A stretch of 64,000 nt of DNA, from positions 1 through 64,000 of the forward strand of contig NZ_VDGI01000002.1 of the NCBI RefSeq assembly GCF_006861825.1, written 5' to 3'. Below are positions 25,466 through 33,996 of this stretch, piece by piece. Positions within the stretch are counted from its first letter, which is position 1, and each line of letters starts with the position of its first letter. Under the pieces are notes generated by a model. It was not told the origin of the DNA. It searched no databases and was given only the letters and a program-made list of their open reading frames with translations. A program made the position numbers and the translations under genes. The stretch comes from Psychrobacillus vulpis (lineage in GTDB: Bacteria; Bacillota; Bacilli; Bacillales_A; Planococcaceae).

Positions 25466-26935
25466 ATGTTAAAAATAGAAGGTTTATCGGGTGGATACGA
25501 TAACAAATTGATTATTAAAAATGTCTCCTTTTTCGTTGCAAAAGGTGAAATGCTTGGTATTCTTGGACCAAATGGGAGCGGGAAATCCACTTTGTTAAAG
25601 GTAATAAGTGGAATATTAAATATGGAGTCTGGGAATGTTCTCATTGAGGGAAAGCCCTTAAAATCCTATTCATCAAAAGATCTAGCCAAGAAAATGGCGG
25701 TTCTTCCACAATTACATAGTCATGCATTTTCACATACAGTCAGGGACACGATTGCACTTGGTCGGTACCCTCATCAAAGTGGTTTGTTTTCATCTTGGTC
25801 AATTGAAGATGAAGCGGCGGTTGTGGAGGCAATGAAACTGACGGCTATCGAAAGATATGAGAGTCAAATGTTAGACCTTTTATCCGGTGGCGAGCAACAG
25901 CGCGTATTTGTTGCACAGGCACTTGCCCAACAAGCACCTATACTACTACTCGATGAACCAACAAATCATTTAGATATAGCACATCAAAAGCAATTGCTCG
26001 ATACGATCAAAACGCAAGCGATTGAAAAAGGAATCACGATTGTTAGTGTGTTTCATGATATAAATCTTGCGTCTTTATACTGTGATCGGTTGTTGTTAAT
26101 GGATCAAGGAGAGATAAAAGTAATTGGTGCACCACATGAAGTAGTAACGAAAGATCAAATTGAAACGGTTTACGAAGCACGTATTAGCACAAATCCACAT
26201 CCTGAACGTCCAAAGCCTCAAATTACGATTCTTTCGGACGTAAATGAAAAGAACAATGATAAGCTAATTACAACAGAAAATTTTCAAGTAACAGGAGAAC
26301 TAGTTGTTTTTCAAGCAGAAACGCAACTAAAAACTTGGTCATCTGCAGTAACAAATGCTGGTAGTGGTTGGTATAGAACTTTTGTCAATAGAAGAGTGGA
26401 TGCAAATTATGCATGTGATAATGTACATGAGGAAATGTTAGAGTTTCTAGTGAACCGAGGGTTTTCCGAGGCAGATACAGTTGGTATGATGACAGCTGTA
26501 AATACTACGGATGCAGTTATTAAAGAGTATAAAACTCCATTTGGAAATGTTGTCATCATGGTAACTGCTGGAGTAGGAAACGCAGTAGACGTATCGAGAA
26601 CGCATGAAGTAGAAATGCTACCTGCAATTGGGACGATCAATACATGGATTATCGTAAACGGAGAGCTTTCTGATGAAGCGTTTATACAATCCGTCATTAC
26701 TGCAACAGAAGCGAAAACAAAAGCGCTCGCATTTGAACAAGTAAAGGATCCCCGTACTGGAACGATTGCAACAGGAACATCAACTGATAGTATATTAGTT
26801 GCAGCAACACAACGTGGAGTGCATATTCCGTATGCAGGACCAATCACGGAAATCGGTAAAAAAATCGGACTTGGCGTATATGAATGTACAGTCGAAGCGA
26901 TTCAAATTTACAAAAAAGCGAAAGGCTGGGATTAG
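25466..26935 (+). CDS. BtuD-CbiZ fusion: corrinoid ABC ATPase plus cobinamide amidohydrolase
   Basis: A 489-residue fusion. Residues 1-255 are an ABC ATPase: Walker A GPNGSGKST at 34-42, signature LSGGEQQ near 138, Walker B ILLLDEPTNHLD near 160. Residues from about 270 onward match CbiZ, adenosylcobinamide amidohydrolase (STDSILVAATQRGVHIPYAGP near the end). CbiZ removes the aminopropanol side chain from adenosylcobinamide or pseudocobalamin precursors to give adenosylcobyric acid, which CbiB then re-uses. Fusion to the transporter couples uptake to remodelling. AAGGAGGC precedes the ATG, one base after btuC ends. Confidence 0.92.
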   Translation: MLKIEGLSGGYDNKLIIKNVSFFVAKGEMLGILGPNGSGKSTLLKVISGILNMESGNVLIEGKPLKSYSSKDLAKKMAVLPQLHSHAFSHTVRDTIALGRYPHQSGLFSSWSIEDEAAVVEAMKLTAIERYESQMLDLLSGGEQQRVFVAQALAQQAPILLLDEPTNHLDIAHQKQLLDTIKTQAIEKGITIVSVFHDINLASLYCDRLLLMDQGEIKVIGAPHEVVTKDQIETVYEARISTNPHPERPKPQITILSDVNEKNNDKLITTENFQVTGELVVFQAETQLKTWSSAVTNAGSGWYRTFVNRRVDANYACDNVHEEMLEFLVNRGFSEADTVGMMTAVNTTDAVIKEYKTPFGNVVIMVTAGVGNAVDVSRTHEVEMLPAIGTINTWIIVNGELSDEAFIQSVITATEAKTKALAFEQVKDPRTGTIATGTSTDSILVAATQRGVHIPYAGPITEIGKKIGLGVYECTVEAIQIYKKAKGWD

Positions 26936-26937
26936 TA

Positions 26938-27897
26938 ATGGGTCCACATATTATCGCAATAGCGATTGGACTAGTACTAGACCGGATTATTGGCGATCCA
27001 CCAAATTGGCCTCATCCAGTCCGTTTTATAGGTTCGCTCATTTCAAAGCTAACAATTTGGTTGAATAAAGGTAGTGCACGGAAAGCGAAAGGGTTTCTAC
27101 TTGTTTTTATAGTAATTGGAATAACTTTCTCCGTTACGTTAGCTATTTTAATAAGTGCTTATTCCATTCATATGTGGGTTGGAATTGCTGTGGAAAGCAT
27201 TGTAATCGCTTCAGGACTCGCTCAAAAAAGTTTAAAAGAAGCAGCGATGGACGTATACAAACCATTGATGGCAAATGATTTTTCTGCTGCAAGAGAAAAA
27301 CTTTCGTGGATTGTCGGAAGAGATACGGAACAGTTAGATGAAAAAGAAATCACACGTGGCGTTGTGGAAACAGTATCCGAAAATATTAGTGATGGGATTA
27401 CTGCTCCACTTTTTTACGCATTTGTTTTTGCTGGTGCACCTGGTCTTTGGGTGTATAAAGCAATAAATACGCTCGATTCGATGGTTGGATACAAAAATGA
27501 GAAATACGAGGATTTTGGATACGCTTCAGCTAAGCTAGATGATATTGTGAACTATATACCAAGCCGTTTAACGGGATATATCATTATGTTGTGGGGCAAA
27601 AAAGAGAGCAGCTTACCTTTTAATAAACGAATAAAGGGCTGGTGGCTTGATGCGAAAAAGCATCCAAGCCCGAATAGTGGCTATCTAGAAGCAGCAACAG
27701 CTTATCAGCTCGGAATCCAACTCGGAGGGATAAATACTTACAAGGGTATCGTTTCAAACCGAGCGCTAATGGGGATTGGCGAGGTTCCATTAACACCAAA
27801 TCATATATTAAGTGCCATCTCGCATTTGAATACAGCAGTATTTCTGTTTTGGCTTTGGATGATGGTGATTGGAGGGATATTGTTTGTCTTTACCTAA
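26938..27897 (+). CDS. cbiB: adenosylcobinamide-phosphate synthase CbiB
   Basis: A 319-residue membrane enzyme that joins adenosylcobyric acid to (R)-1-amino-2-propanol phosphate. Family blocks are GLVLDRIIGDPPNWPHPVRFIGSLI, VETVSENISDGITAPLFYAF and DGMV-like NTLDSMVGYKNEKYEDFG. Start is ATG 26938, three bases after the fusion gene. Its 3' end overlaps cobD by 14 bases. It uses the product of the CbiZ domain and of CobD. Confidence 0.94.
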   Translation: MGPHIIAIAIGLVLDRIIGDPPNWPHPVRFIGSLISKLTIWLNKGSARKAKGFLLVFIVIGITFSVTLAILISAYSIHMWVGIAVESIVIASGLAQKSLKEAAMDVYKPLMANDFSAAREKLSWIVGRDTEQLDEKEITRGVVETVSENISDGITAPLFYAFVFAGAPGLWVYKAINTLDSMVGYKNEKYEDFGYASAKLDDIVNYIPSRLTGYIIMLWGKKESSLPFNKRIKGWWLDAKKHPSPNSGYLEAATAYQLGIQLGGINTYKGIVSNRALMGIGEVPLTPNHILSAISHLNTAVFLFWLWMMVIGGILFVFT

Positions 27898-28960
27898 TCA
27901 TGGAGCAAATGCTCATCATGTATATGAACGTCTAGGTCTCGAAATGCCAGAAACGGTTATTGACTTTAGTGAAAATGTGAATCCAATTGGACCTCCAGCA
28001 TTTGTGAAGGAGCGGTGGGACTCGTATGCACCGCTAATCACTAAGTATCCAGATCCACATGGAGAGCCGTTTTTATCAGCAGTTGCAAAGTTTCACAATG
28101 TGTCAGCTGATAAAGTAATCGTGAGTAATGGTGCCGCTGAAATTTTCGCAAGCCTAGCAAAACGATATGAAAATAAACGTGCAGTTTTGATTCACCCTAC
28201 TTTTTCGGAATACGCCGCAACACTTGCCCCTTATAATGTTTACATAAAAGAAATAATCGCAACTGGGGCTTTGCCTTTAGAAAAAGTATTTGGTGAAATA
28301 GAGTTTGCAGAAGTTATTTATATTTGTAGACCAAATAATCCAACCGGCTATTTAATGCCTTTAGAAGAAATTATTCGAATCGCAGATTATGCAAAAAGAT
28401 ATAAGTGTGAAGTCGTTTTAGACGAAGCGTTTCTTGACTTTATAGACGAAAAAGAATCATTTATTCCATATTTAAAGGATTTTTCGAACGTTATTGTTGT
28501 ACGTTCGATGACGAAAATGTATGCGATTCCAGGCTTGCGACTTGGTTACGCAGTGGCTAGTGAACCAATCGTAGACGAGATTCGTTCTAGAATGCCCCAT
28601 TGGAATAGTAATGCAATTGCGACAACAATTGGTGCAGATTGTTTAGAAGAAGAACAGTATCGACTGCAGGCAATAAAATTTGCTAAAGAAATGCGGGAGC
28701 AAATGACTGTGTTTCTAGAAAAATGGAACTGCATTGTTCTTCCGTCTACGGCTAATTTCATTTGCTTTCAACTGCCCAATCCCTCCCTTTCTAAAGAGTT
28801 TTTTGAGTATTTATTAGCAAATGGTTGCGTACTTCGCCATACGGAAAATTTTAAAGGACTCGACGGAAAATGGTTTAGGGTTGGAATGAAACAAAAGCCG
28901 CAAATGGAGCACTTGCAAAAGGAGATGACCGCATGGTTCGAGGAAAACTTGTCTTCATAA
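27884..28960 (+). CDS. cobD: threonine-phosphate decarboxylase CobD
   Basis: A 358-residue PLP enzyme of the aminotransferase class I/II fold. It decarboxylates L-threonine phosphate to aminopropanol phosphate for CbiB. Supporting blocks are DFSENVNPIGPPAFV, CRPNNPTGYLMPL, LDEAFLDFI and the lysine motif VRSMTKMYAIPGLRLGY. Start is TTG 27884, with GGAGGG eight bases upstream inside cbiB. Other family members (HisC-like aminotransferases) are less likely given the context. Confidence 0.92.
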   Translation: MSLPNHGANAHHVYERLGLEMPETVIDFSENVNPIGPPAFVKERWDSYAPLITKYPDPHGEPFLSAVAKFHNVSADKVIVSNGAAEIFASLAKRYENKRAVLIHPTFSEYAATLAPYNVYIKEIIATGALPLEKVFGEIEFAEVIYICRPNNPTGYLMPLEEIIRIADYAKRYKCEVVLDEAFLDFIDEKESFIPYLKDFSNVIVVRSMTKMYAIPGLRLGYAVASEPIVDEIRSRMPHWNSNAIATTIGADCLEEEQYRLQAIKFAKEMREQMTVFLEKWNCIVLPSTANFICFQLPNPSLSKEFFEYLLANGCVLRHTENFKGLDGKWFRVGMKQKPQMEHLQKEMTAWFEENLSS

Positions 28961-29463
28961 CAGGTGGAGTGAGAAGTGGAAAAAGTAACTTTGCCGAACA
29001 TTACTTAATGAATGAACAAGCAAAACGAAATGTGTATGTCGCTTCTGGAGTTGCAGTAGACGATGAAATGAATGAACGCATAAAAAGGCATCGAGATGAT
29101 CGTGAAAATTATCCGGTTGAATGGGTAACAATCGAGCAACCGCGACGCTTTGAAGAGGTAGTTCAGCAAATTAATCAAGGGGACGGCATCCTTTGGGATT
29201 GTGTAACAACTTGGCTCGCAAATGAGCTGTATGAAGGACAAATAGAGGAAGTAGAAAAACAACTCTATGTAGCAATTGACCAGTTATTAGAAAAAGCAAA
29301 AGTAGTTGTTATTGTTTCGAATGAAGTGCTGGACGAACCATTATCCAAATACGAAAGTGTTGTTCTCTATCAAAAATGGATAGGAAGAATTCATCAAAAG
29401 CTTGTGGAAAGAGCAGATCATGCCTTCGAAATGGAATACGGCTTAAGTCATCAGTGGAAATGA
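28933..29463 (+). CDS. cobU: adenosylcobinamide kinase/guanylyltransferase CobU
   Basis: A 176-residue bifunctional enzyme that phosphorylates adenosylcobinamide and then transfers GMP to make adenosylcobinamide-GDP. The P-loop GGVRSGKS is at residues 11-18, and the guanylylated histidine is expected in KRHRDDRENYPVEW (His53). It overlaps cobD by 28 bases with AAAAGGAG inside cobD. A second, shorter CobU-like gene lies at 31569. Confidence 0.94.
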   Translation: MVRGKLVFITGGVRSGKSNFAEHYLMNEQAKRNVYVASGVAVDDEMNERIKRHRDDRENYPVEWVTIEQPRRFEEVVQQINQGDGILWDCVTTWLANELYEGQIEEVEKQLYVAIDQLLEKAKVVVIVSNEVLDEPLSKYESVVLYQKWIGRIHQKLVERADHAFEMEYGLSHQWK

Positions 29464-29471
29464 GGGGTAAT

Positions 29472-30302
29472 ATGAAAGGCTTGATGGTACAAGGAACCGC
29501 TTCTAGCGTAGGGAAAAGTTTAGTTTGTACAGCTATTTGTCGACTTCTTTCAAATGAAGGGAAGCAAGTGGCACCTTTTAAATCACAAAACATGTCTAGC
29601 TTAAGCACACGCACAGAAGAAGGTTTGGAAATAAGTGTTTCTCAAGCGCTGCAAGCAAGAGCTGCAAGGACTCCTTATTTAGCAGAAATGAATCCAATAT
29701 TATTAAAACCTACAGGAAATATGGAATCTGACATTATTATTCTTGGAAAAAAAGAAAATAGACTGAATGGAATGCGTTATCGAGATCAGTTCTTTGAGGA
29801 AGGTCAAAAACTCATTACAAACAGTATAAAGACTCTTTCTGCATCCTATGAATACTTGATTCTAGAAGGTGCTGGCAGTCCTGTAGAAGTGAATTTAAGG
29901 GATCGGGAATTAGTAAATATGAGAGTTGCTGATTTGGCGAATGTTCCGGTTTTATTAGTAGCAAACATTGAATATGGTGGTGTGTTTGCGTCCATTGTTG
30001 GCACGCTTGCACTTTTACCGGAAGCGCAGAGAGCTCGAGTAAAAGGGATTATTATTAATAAGTTTCGGGGAGACATTTCATTATTTCAAGAAGGAATTGA
30101 CTTCATCGAAGAGTATACAGGGATAGACGTAATAGGAGTAGTTCCTTATTTTCAGAATGAATTTGAAGAAGAAGACGGAGAAGCAAAAAGTAGCGAAAAT
30201 GCATCCGATGAACATATTAATGAATGGGCTAGTCATTTTAAAAAGTATATAAAGTGGGATAAAATCATAGCAATTTTAAATAGTGATGTGGTGAGTAAAT
30301 GA
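29472..30302 (+). CDS. CobQ/CbiP N-terminal domain protein lacking the glutaminase domain
   Basis: A 276-residue protein that is clearly CobQ in its N-terminal half: P-loop GTASSVGKS (8-16), VAPFKSQNMSSLSTRTEEGLEIS, QALQARAARTPYLAEMNPILLKPTGN, and VANIEYGGVFASIVGTLALLP. Normal cobyric acid synthases have about 490-510 residues with a C-terminal class I glutamine amidotransferase domain. Here that domain is absent: the frame ends cleanly in an ATGA overlap with cobS. No glutaminase remnant is visible around it. It cannot perform glutamine-dependent amidation alone, and because the pathway starts from cobyric acid via CbiZ, that step may not be needed. Function is open. Confidence 0.85.
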   Translation: MKGLMVQGTASSVGKSLVCTAICRLLSNEGKQVAPFKSQNMSSLSTRTEEGLEISVSQALQARAARTPYLAEMNPILLKPTGNMESDIIILGKKENRLNGMRYRDQFFEEGQKLITNSIKTLSASYEYLILEGAGSPVEVNLRDRELVNMRVADLANVPVLLVANIEYGGVFASIVGTLALLPEAQRARVKGIIINKFRGDISLFQEGIDFIEEYTGIDVIGVVPYFQNEFEEEDGEAKSSENASDEHINEWASHFKKYIKWDKIIAILNSDVVSK

Positions 30303-31048
30303 CTAGTCTATTGTTAGCTCTTCAATTTTTTACTATTGTTCCAGTGCATAAAAATTTGCCGATGGAAAGACGTTCGATTACAGGAATGTATAGTATTTTT
30401 CCATGGGTAGGTACTGTCATTGGAGCATTTGCTTGCCTATTGCTTTATTTTGAATGGAGTCATTTGATGACTGCATTTAGTATTGTCCTTTTAGGAATCA
30501 TATTCTCTGGGGGACTCCATATGGATGGATTTATTGACACTTCAGATGCTTTTTTTTCTTATAAGGATCGACTGAAACGATTTGAAATACTAGATGATCC
30601 AAGAGTTGGCGCATTTGGAGTAATGGCTGTTGTATTATTAGTCGTTGGTAAAGTTATTATTGTGTCCGAAGTGTTGTTGGCAGAATCGTTTCATTGGGTT
30701 TTTATCTTGCTGATCCCTTTTTTCTCTCGAACTACACTTGCTATGTTATTTTCTCTAACGAATAGTGCAAAAGCTAGTGGACTTGCTTGTTATTTTAAGC
30801 AAAAAATGAATGCATCGGATGTAATAGTTGCAAATGTACTCAACTTTGTAATCGGCGTCATCATTTTAGGGTGGCTGACGAATTGGACGGTTTCTCTAAC
30901 ATTTGCAATTATTTTAGTACTCTTTGTATGTTTATTTCGCAATTGGTCACTTAAAAATTTCGGTGGAGTTACTGGTGATTTGCTTGGAGCTAGTTTAGAA
31001 GTTTCGGAGGTAGTACTATGGCTGACACTTTTACTGTTACTCTCGTAA
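30299..31048 (+). CDS. cobS: adenosylcobinamide-GDP ribazoletransferase CobS
   Basis: A 249-residue integral membrane enzyme joining adenosylcobinamide-GDP to alpha-ribazole or its phosphate. The conserved acidic motif GGLHMDGFIDTSDAFFSYKDR (about residues 76-96) and the FGGVTGDLLGASLEVSEV motif near the end are present. Its start overlaps the stop of the CobQ-like gene by four bases, and its 3' end overlaps cobC by 31 bases. Confidence 0.94.
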   Translation: MTSLLLALQFFTIVPVHKNLPMERRSITGMYSIFPWVGTVIGAFACLLLYFEWSHLMTAFSIVLLGIIFSGGLHMDGFIDTSDAFFSYKDRLKRFEILDDPRVGAFGVMAVVLLVVGKVIIVSEVLLAESFHWVFILLIPFFSRTTLAMLFSLTNSAKASGLACYFKQKMNASDVIVANVLNFVIGVIILGWLTNWTVSLTFAIILVLFVCLFRNWSLKNFGGVTGDLLGASLEVSEVVLWLTLLLLLS

Positions 31049-31617
31049 GGCATTTTCCAACGAAAGGGAATCAGGAGAAAAAATATATTGGTTGGACCGA
31101 TGAGCCAATCATTACTGGCATGAAACCGAAAAAATTGTCTCAAGATATGAAACAAGTTGTCTGTAGTGATTTGCTTCGATGTAAACAAACGGCAGAACAA
31201 TTATACGGAGAAACTCTCTATACTGTGAATGCAAATTTTCGAGAATGCTCCTTTGGTGATTGGGAAGAAAAAACATATAATGAATTAAAAGAAGATGTGC
31301 ACTATAGGGATTGGATTAATAACCCTCGTCAAATTACACCTCCAAATGGAGAGTCATTGGAAATAATGGAAGCCCGAGTGTTATTAGCATTTTATGAAGT
31401 AGTGGAGCAATTGAAGTTTCCAACTATTGTAACGCATGGGGGGCCAATTCGTTTTTTATTAACAAAGTTTGCAAATGTTGAAAAGAGTTTTTGGGATTGG
31501 GATGTATTACATGGATGCAGTTTCACACTACAATGGGCAAATAAAAGTGACGTATTGGAGGGAAAGCAGTGCATGTCATTTTCGGTGGAGCATTTAATGG
31601 AAAACGAACGTATGTAG
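31018..31617 (+). CDS. cobC: alpha-ribazole phosphatase CobC (histidine phosphatase family)
   Basis: A 199-residue member of the phosphoglycerate mutase-like histidine phosphatases: LVRHFPTKGNQEKKYIGWTDEP (catalytic His in RHF), SDLLRCKQTAEQLYG, ECSFGDWEEKTYNEL and IVTHGGPIRFLL. In this operon the likely role is dephosphorylation of alpha-ribazole phosphate or adenosylcobalamin phosphate. GGAGGTAGTACT precedes the ATG inside cobS. Assignment depends partly on context. Confidence 0.85.
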   Translation: MADTFTVTLVRHFPTKGNQEKKYIGWTDEPIITGMKPKKLSQDMKQVVCSDLLRCKQTAEQLYGETLYTVNANFRECSFGDWEEKTYNELKEDVHYRDWINNPRQITPPNGESLEIMEARVLLAFYEVVEQLKFPTIVTHGGPIRFLLTKFANVEKSFWDWDVLHGCSFTLQWANKSDVLEGKQCMSFSVEHLMENERM

Positions 31618-31961
31618 AAAAAATGTTACAAGAACGTCATCAACAATCTGTCGAGTGGCTAGATGCCACTGTAAATACGCCTGTTTTATCTCCAAAAACA
31701 GAAACGATTGTCGTGTATGGCGTGGAAAATGTTCCAGAGGAAGGCTTGAATATGTTATTAAAACAAATCGAGCAATGGGAAGAAAAAGTAGAAATTATTG
31801 TAATAGCAACAGAAATTGGGCGTGGAATCGTACCAATGGAGGCAGGGATGCGCAAGCTTCGAGATGATGTAGGAAGATTTTATCAACAACTTTTTACAAA
31901 AGCGGAACGGGTTACAAGAATTTGGTATGGTATTTCACAAACGATAAAGGGAGATGTGTAA
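31569..31961 (+). CDS. short CobU-like protein, probably degenerate paralogue
   Basis: A 130-residue protein starting with GTG at 31569. The N-terminal IFGGAFNGKR replaces the P-loop GGARSGKS, and the C-terminal EIGRGIVPMEAGMRKLRDDVGRFYQQL strongly resembles the end of CobU (NEVGxGIVPxxxxxRxFRDxxGRxxQ). The middle is shortened and the guanylylated-histidine motif (RHRxxRP...W) is missing. The gene is tightly packed between cobC and the adenosyltransferase with an upstream GGAGGG, so it is probably translated. It may be a regulatory or partner subunit; function unknown. Confidence 0.75.
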   Translation: MHVIFGGAFNGKRTYVEKMLQERHQQSVEWLDATVNTPVLSPKTETIVVYGVENVPEEGLNMLLKQIEQWEEKVEIIVIATEIGRGIVPMEAGMRKLRDDVGRFYQQLFTKAERVTRIWYGISQTIKGDV

Positions 31962-31963
31962 AG

Positions 31964-32554
31964 ATGAAAATTTATACAAAAACAGGGGATAAAGGGCAAA
32001 CAGGTTTAATTGGGGGAAGAACGGACAAGGATAATGTACGTGTAGAAGCGTACGGTACAATCGATGAGTTAAATTCATTTATCGGAAAAGCCGTAACAGA
32101 ACTAGACCCAGCTATTTTTGCAGATATTTTAGTAGACTTAGAAACTATTCAACATGAACTATTTGATTGTGGTGGAGATCTTGCAAACGTATCGAATCGT
32201 AGAGTATATAAAATGACGGATGAACCAATCGAAGCTATGGAAAAACGAATTGATGTGCTAGTGGAAGAGGGACCAGTGTTAGAGCGTTTCATCCTACCTG
32301 GCGGAACACCAGCAGCTGCAACACTTCATATTGCACGTACAATTACGAGACGCGCGGAAAGACAAGTCGTGACATTGACGAAGGCAGAAGAAGATGTTCC
32401 GGCAGTTGTACAGCGCTATTTAAATCGTCTATCTGACTATTTATTCGCAGCGGCTCGTGTAGCTAACGCTCGAGTAAATGTTTCAGATGTCGAATACGTA
32501 CGCAGTGCAAAAGTATTTAAAAACGTAGGAAGTGTGAAAAAAGAGGGGGAGTAA
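31964..32554 (+). CDS. PduO-type ATP:cob(I)alamin adenosyltransferase
   Basis: A 196-residue PduO-family adenosyltransferase: MKIYTKTGDKGQTGLIGGRTDKDN (ATP-binding N-terminus), VEAYGTIDELNSFIGKA, FILPGGTPAAATLHIARTITRRAER and YLNRLSDYLFAAARVAN. It attaches the 5'-deoxyadenosyl group to cobalt, giving the adenosyl form used by CobU/CobS substrates and by IcmF. Start is ATG 31964, three bases after the CobU-like gene. B. subtilis YvqK is a homologue. Confidence 0.94.
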   Translation: MKIYTKTGDKGQTGLIGGRTDKDNVRVEAYGTIDELNSFIGKAVTELDPAIFADILVDLETIQHELFDCGGDLANVSNRRVYKMTDEPIEAMEKRIDVLVEEGPVLERFILPGGTPAAATLHIARTITRRAERQVVTLTKAEEDVPAVVQRYLNRLSDYLFAAARVANARVNVSDVEYVRSAKVFKNVGSVKKEGE

Positions 32555-32559
32555 GAAGG

Positions 32560-33042
32560 GTGAAGCTTCGTTTACTAACGCTCGCAGCAATGTTTGCGGC
32601 ACTATCGGCAATTGGTGCGTTCGTAAAAATTCCAGTAGGGATAGGGAGTGCGGCACTTGATACAGTACCAGCACTTGTGTCAGCTGCATTTTTGCCACCA
32701 GCCTATGCAGGAGCAGCATCATTAATCGGTCACTTATCATCTTCTCTTTATGCTGGATTTCCTTTCGGACCACTGCATATAATCATTGCCGCGGAAATGT
32801 TCTTGATTTTATTCGTGTATACGAGGCTACATCAAGCAAGACGATATGTGCTGAAATGGGTGTTTTTCATTTTTGCGAACAGCGTACTTGCAACGCTTCC
32901 GTTTTACTGGATTATTTCACCCGCATTTTTTGCAAGTGCATTACCGGGAATTACGATTGCAACCATTTTGAATGCTGGAATTGCAATGACCGTCTCACCA
33001 GTTATTGTGAGGGTAATGGAGAGAGTGAAAACCCATGCGTAA
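32560..33042 (+). CDS. cblT: ECF transporter S component, CblT-like (alpha-ribazole)
   Basis: A 160-residue membrane protein with five to six helices and an ECF S-component look (LAAMFAALSAIGAFVKIPVGIG at the N-terminus, AGFPFGPLHIIIAAEMF in the middle). Position beside a CblS-like gene in a B12 operon without cobT fits CblT, the alpha-ribazole S component known from Listeria and Geobacillus. Starts with GTG at 32560 after GAGGGGGAG. The energising EcfA/A'/T module must be elsewhere. Substrate is inferred from context. Confidence 0.75.
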   Translation: MKLRLLTLAAMFAALSAIGAFVKIPVGIGSAALDTVPALVSAAFLPPAYAGAASLIGHLSSSLYAGFPFGPLHIIIAAEMFLILFVYTRLHQARRYVLKWVFFIFANSVLATLPFYWIISPAFFASALPGITIATILNAGIAMTVSPVIVRVMERVKTHA

Positions 33043-33697
33043 TGCCGTTATATTGCCAAATGGATTAGTGTTGACGACAGATAACTCTGCAGGTATTGGA
33101 GAAAAATTAGATGATGTTGTTTCCATAGATGATGATGTAGTTTCTTATTTTGCAGGTAGAGTAACATTAATGGAACAGTGGGCAGCAGGCGCACATCCAG
33201 TTTCGATTATTGTGCATAATTTTTCTGGAAGTAAAAGCTGGAACAAATATGTGGCAGGTATTGAGAAATTATTTGTAGATCTAGGTCAGAGTTGTCCAGT
33301 AATAACAGGAAGTACTGAATCGAATATGGAAATGCTACAATCCGCAATGGCGGTCACGATGATAGGTGAAAAAAAGGAAAAAAGCGACCAAGATTTTACA
33401 TGGTATGTGTATGGAATGCCATGTGTCGGCGGAGAAGTTTTGGAGGAATCCGAGAAAATCGCTGACACGAAAAAAATCTGGGATGCATTGAATTGTGGGC
33501 TAGTTCAGCGAGTTTGGCCAGTTGGCTCAACTGGAATAGCAGAAGAGTGCAAACGAATTGGATTACGTGGAGAATTGGAAAACTGGGATGTGGAAAAATC
33601 GGCAGGACCAGCAACTTCTGTCCTTCTCGGCATTGCAAATAATCGAATAGAAGAAGCCAAGCTGCATTTTGGAAAGTATTTTGAAATAATTAGTTGA
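33035..33697 (+). CDS. cblS: CblS-like alpha-ribazole kinase
   Basis: A 220-residue soluble protein overlapping cblT by eight bases. It begins NAVILPNGLVLTTDNSAGIGEKLDDVVSI and contains VTLMEQWAAGAHPVSIIVHNFSG, a layout reminiscent of PurM-like ATP-binding proteins, and ends with a GPATSVLLGI motif. With the adjacent CblT-like transporter and no cobT in the operon, CblS (phosphorylates alpha-ribazole) is the best assignment. The family call is from memory and context and was not confirmed by a search. Confidence 0.65.
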   Translation: MRNAVILPNGLVLTTDNSAGIGEKLDDVVSIDDDVVSYFAGRVTLMEQWAAGAHPVSIIVHNFSGSKSWNKYVAGIEKLFVDLGQSCPVITGSTESNMEMLQSAMAVTMIGEKKEKSDQDFTWYVYGMPCVGGEVLEESEKIADTKKIWDALNCGLVQRVWPVGSTGIAEECKRIGLRGELENWDVEKSAGPATSVLLGIANNRIEEAKLHFGKYFEIIS

Positions 33698-33741
33698 TTG
33701 TAGTTGTCTACTTTATTTTTTATTTTTATATAGAATAGCTT

Positions 33742-33869
33742 AGGTTTTCCGAAGCTTACAGCTCGCTTTCCGCGGACGAACGCCGAGCCGCTTCGTCGCT
33801 ACTCTCCTGCTGGGTCTCGTCTTTCTCGCTTTTCCCGCAGGAGTCGAGCAGACGCTTCTTCAAACCATA
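33742..33869. repeat. GC-rich palindromic dispersed repeat (type B)
   Basis: Aligns along its length with 22773-22898: CGAAGCTTACAGCTCGCTTT, GAGCCGCTTCGTCGCTA and CTCGCTTTTCCCGCAGGAGT appear in the same order and orientation. Confidence 0.85.
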
Positions 33870-33996
33870 ATACATCTGATTTTCTAATAGAAAGTTCGTA
33901 ATGGCTATTGTTAGCATTTCCTACTGTTAGCGTAAATTGATTTGTTCTTCGTCATCCTATCCATCACTTCGGTTATTTTTCAGAACACTAGTTATC

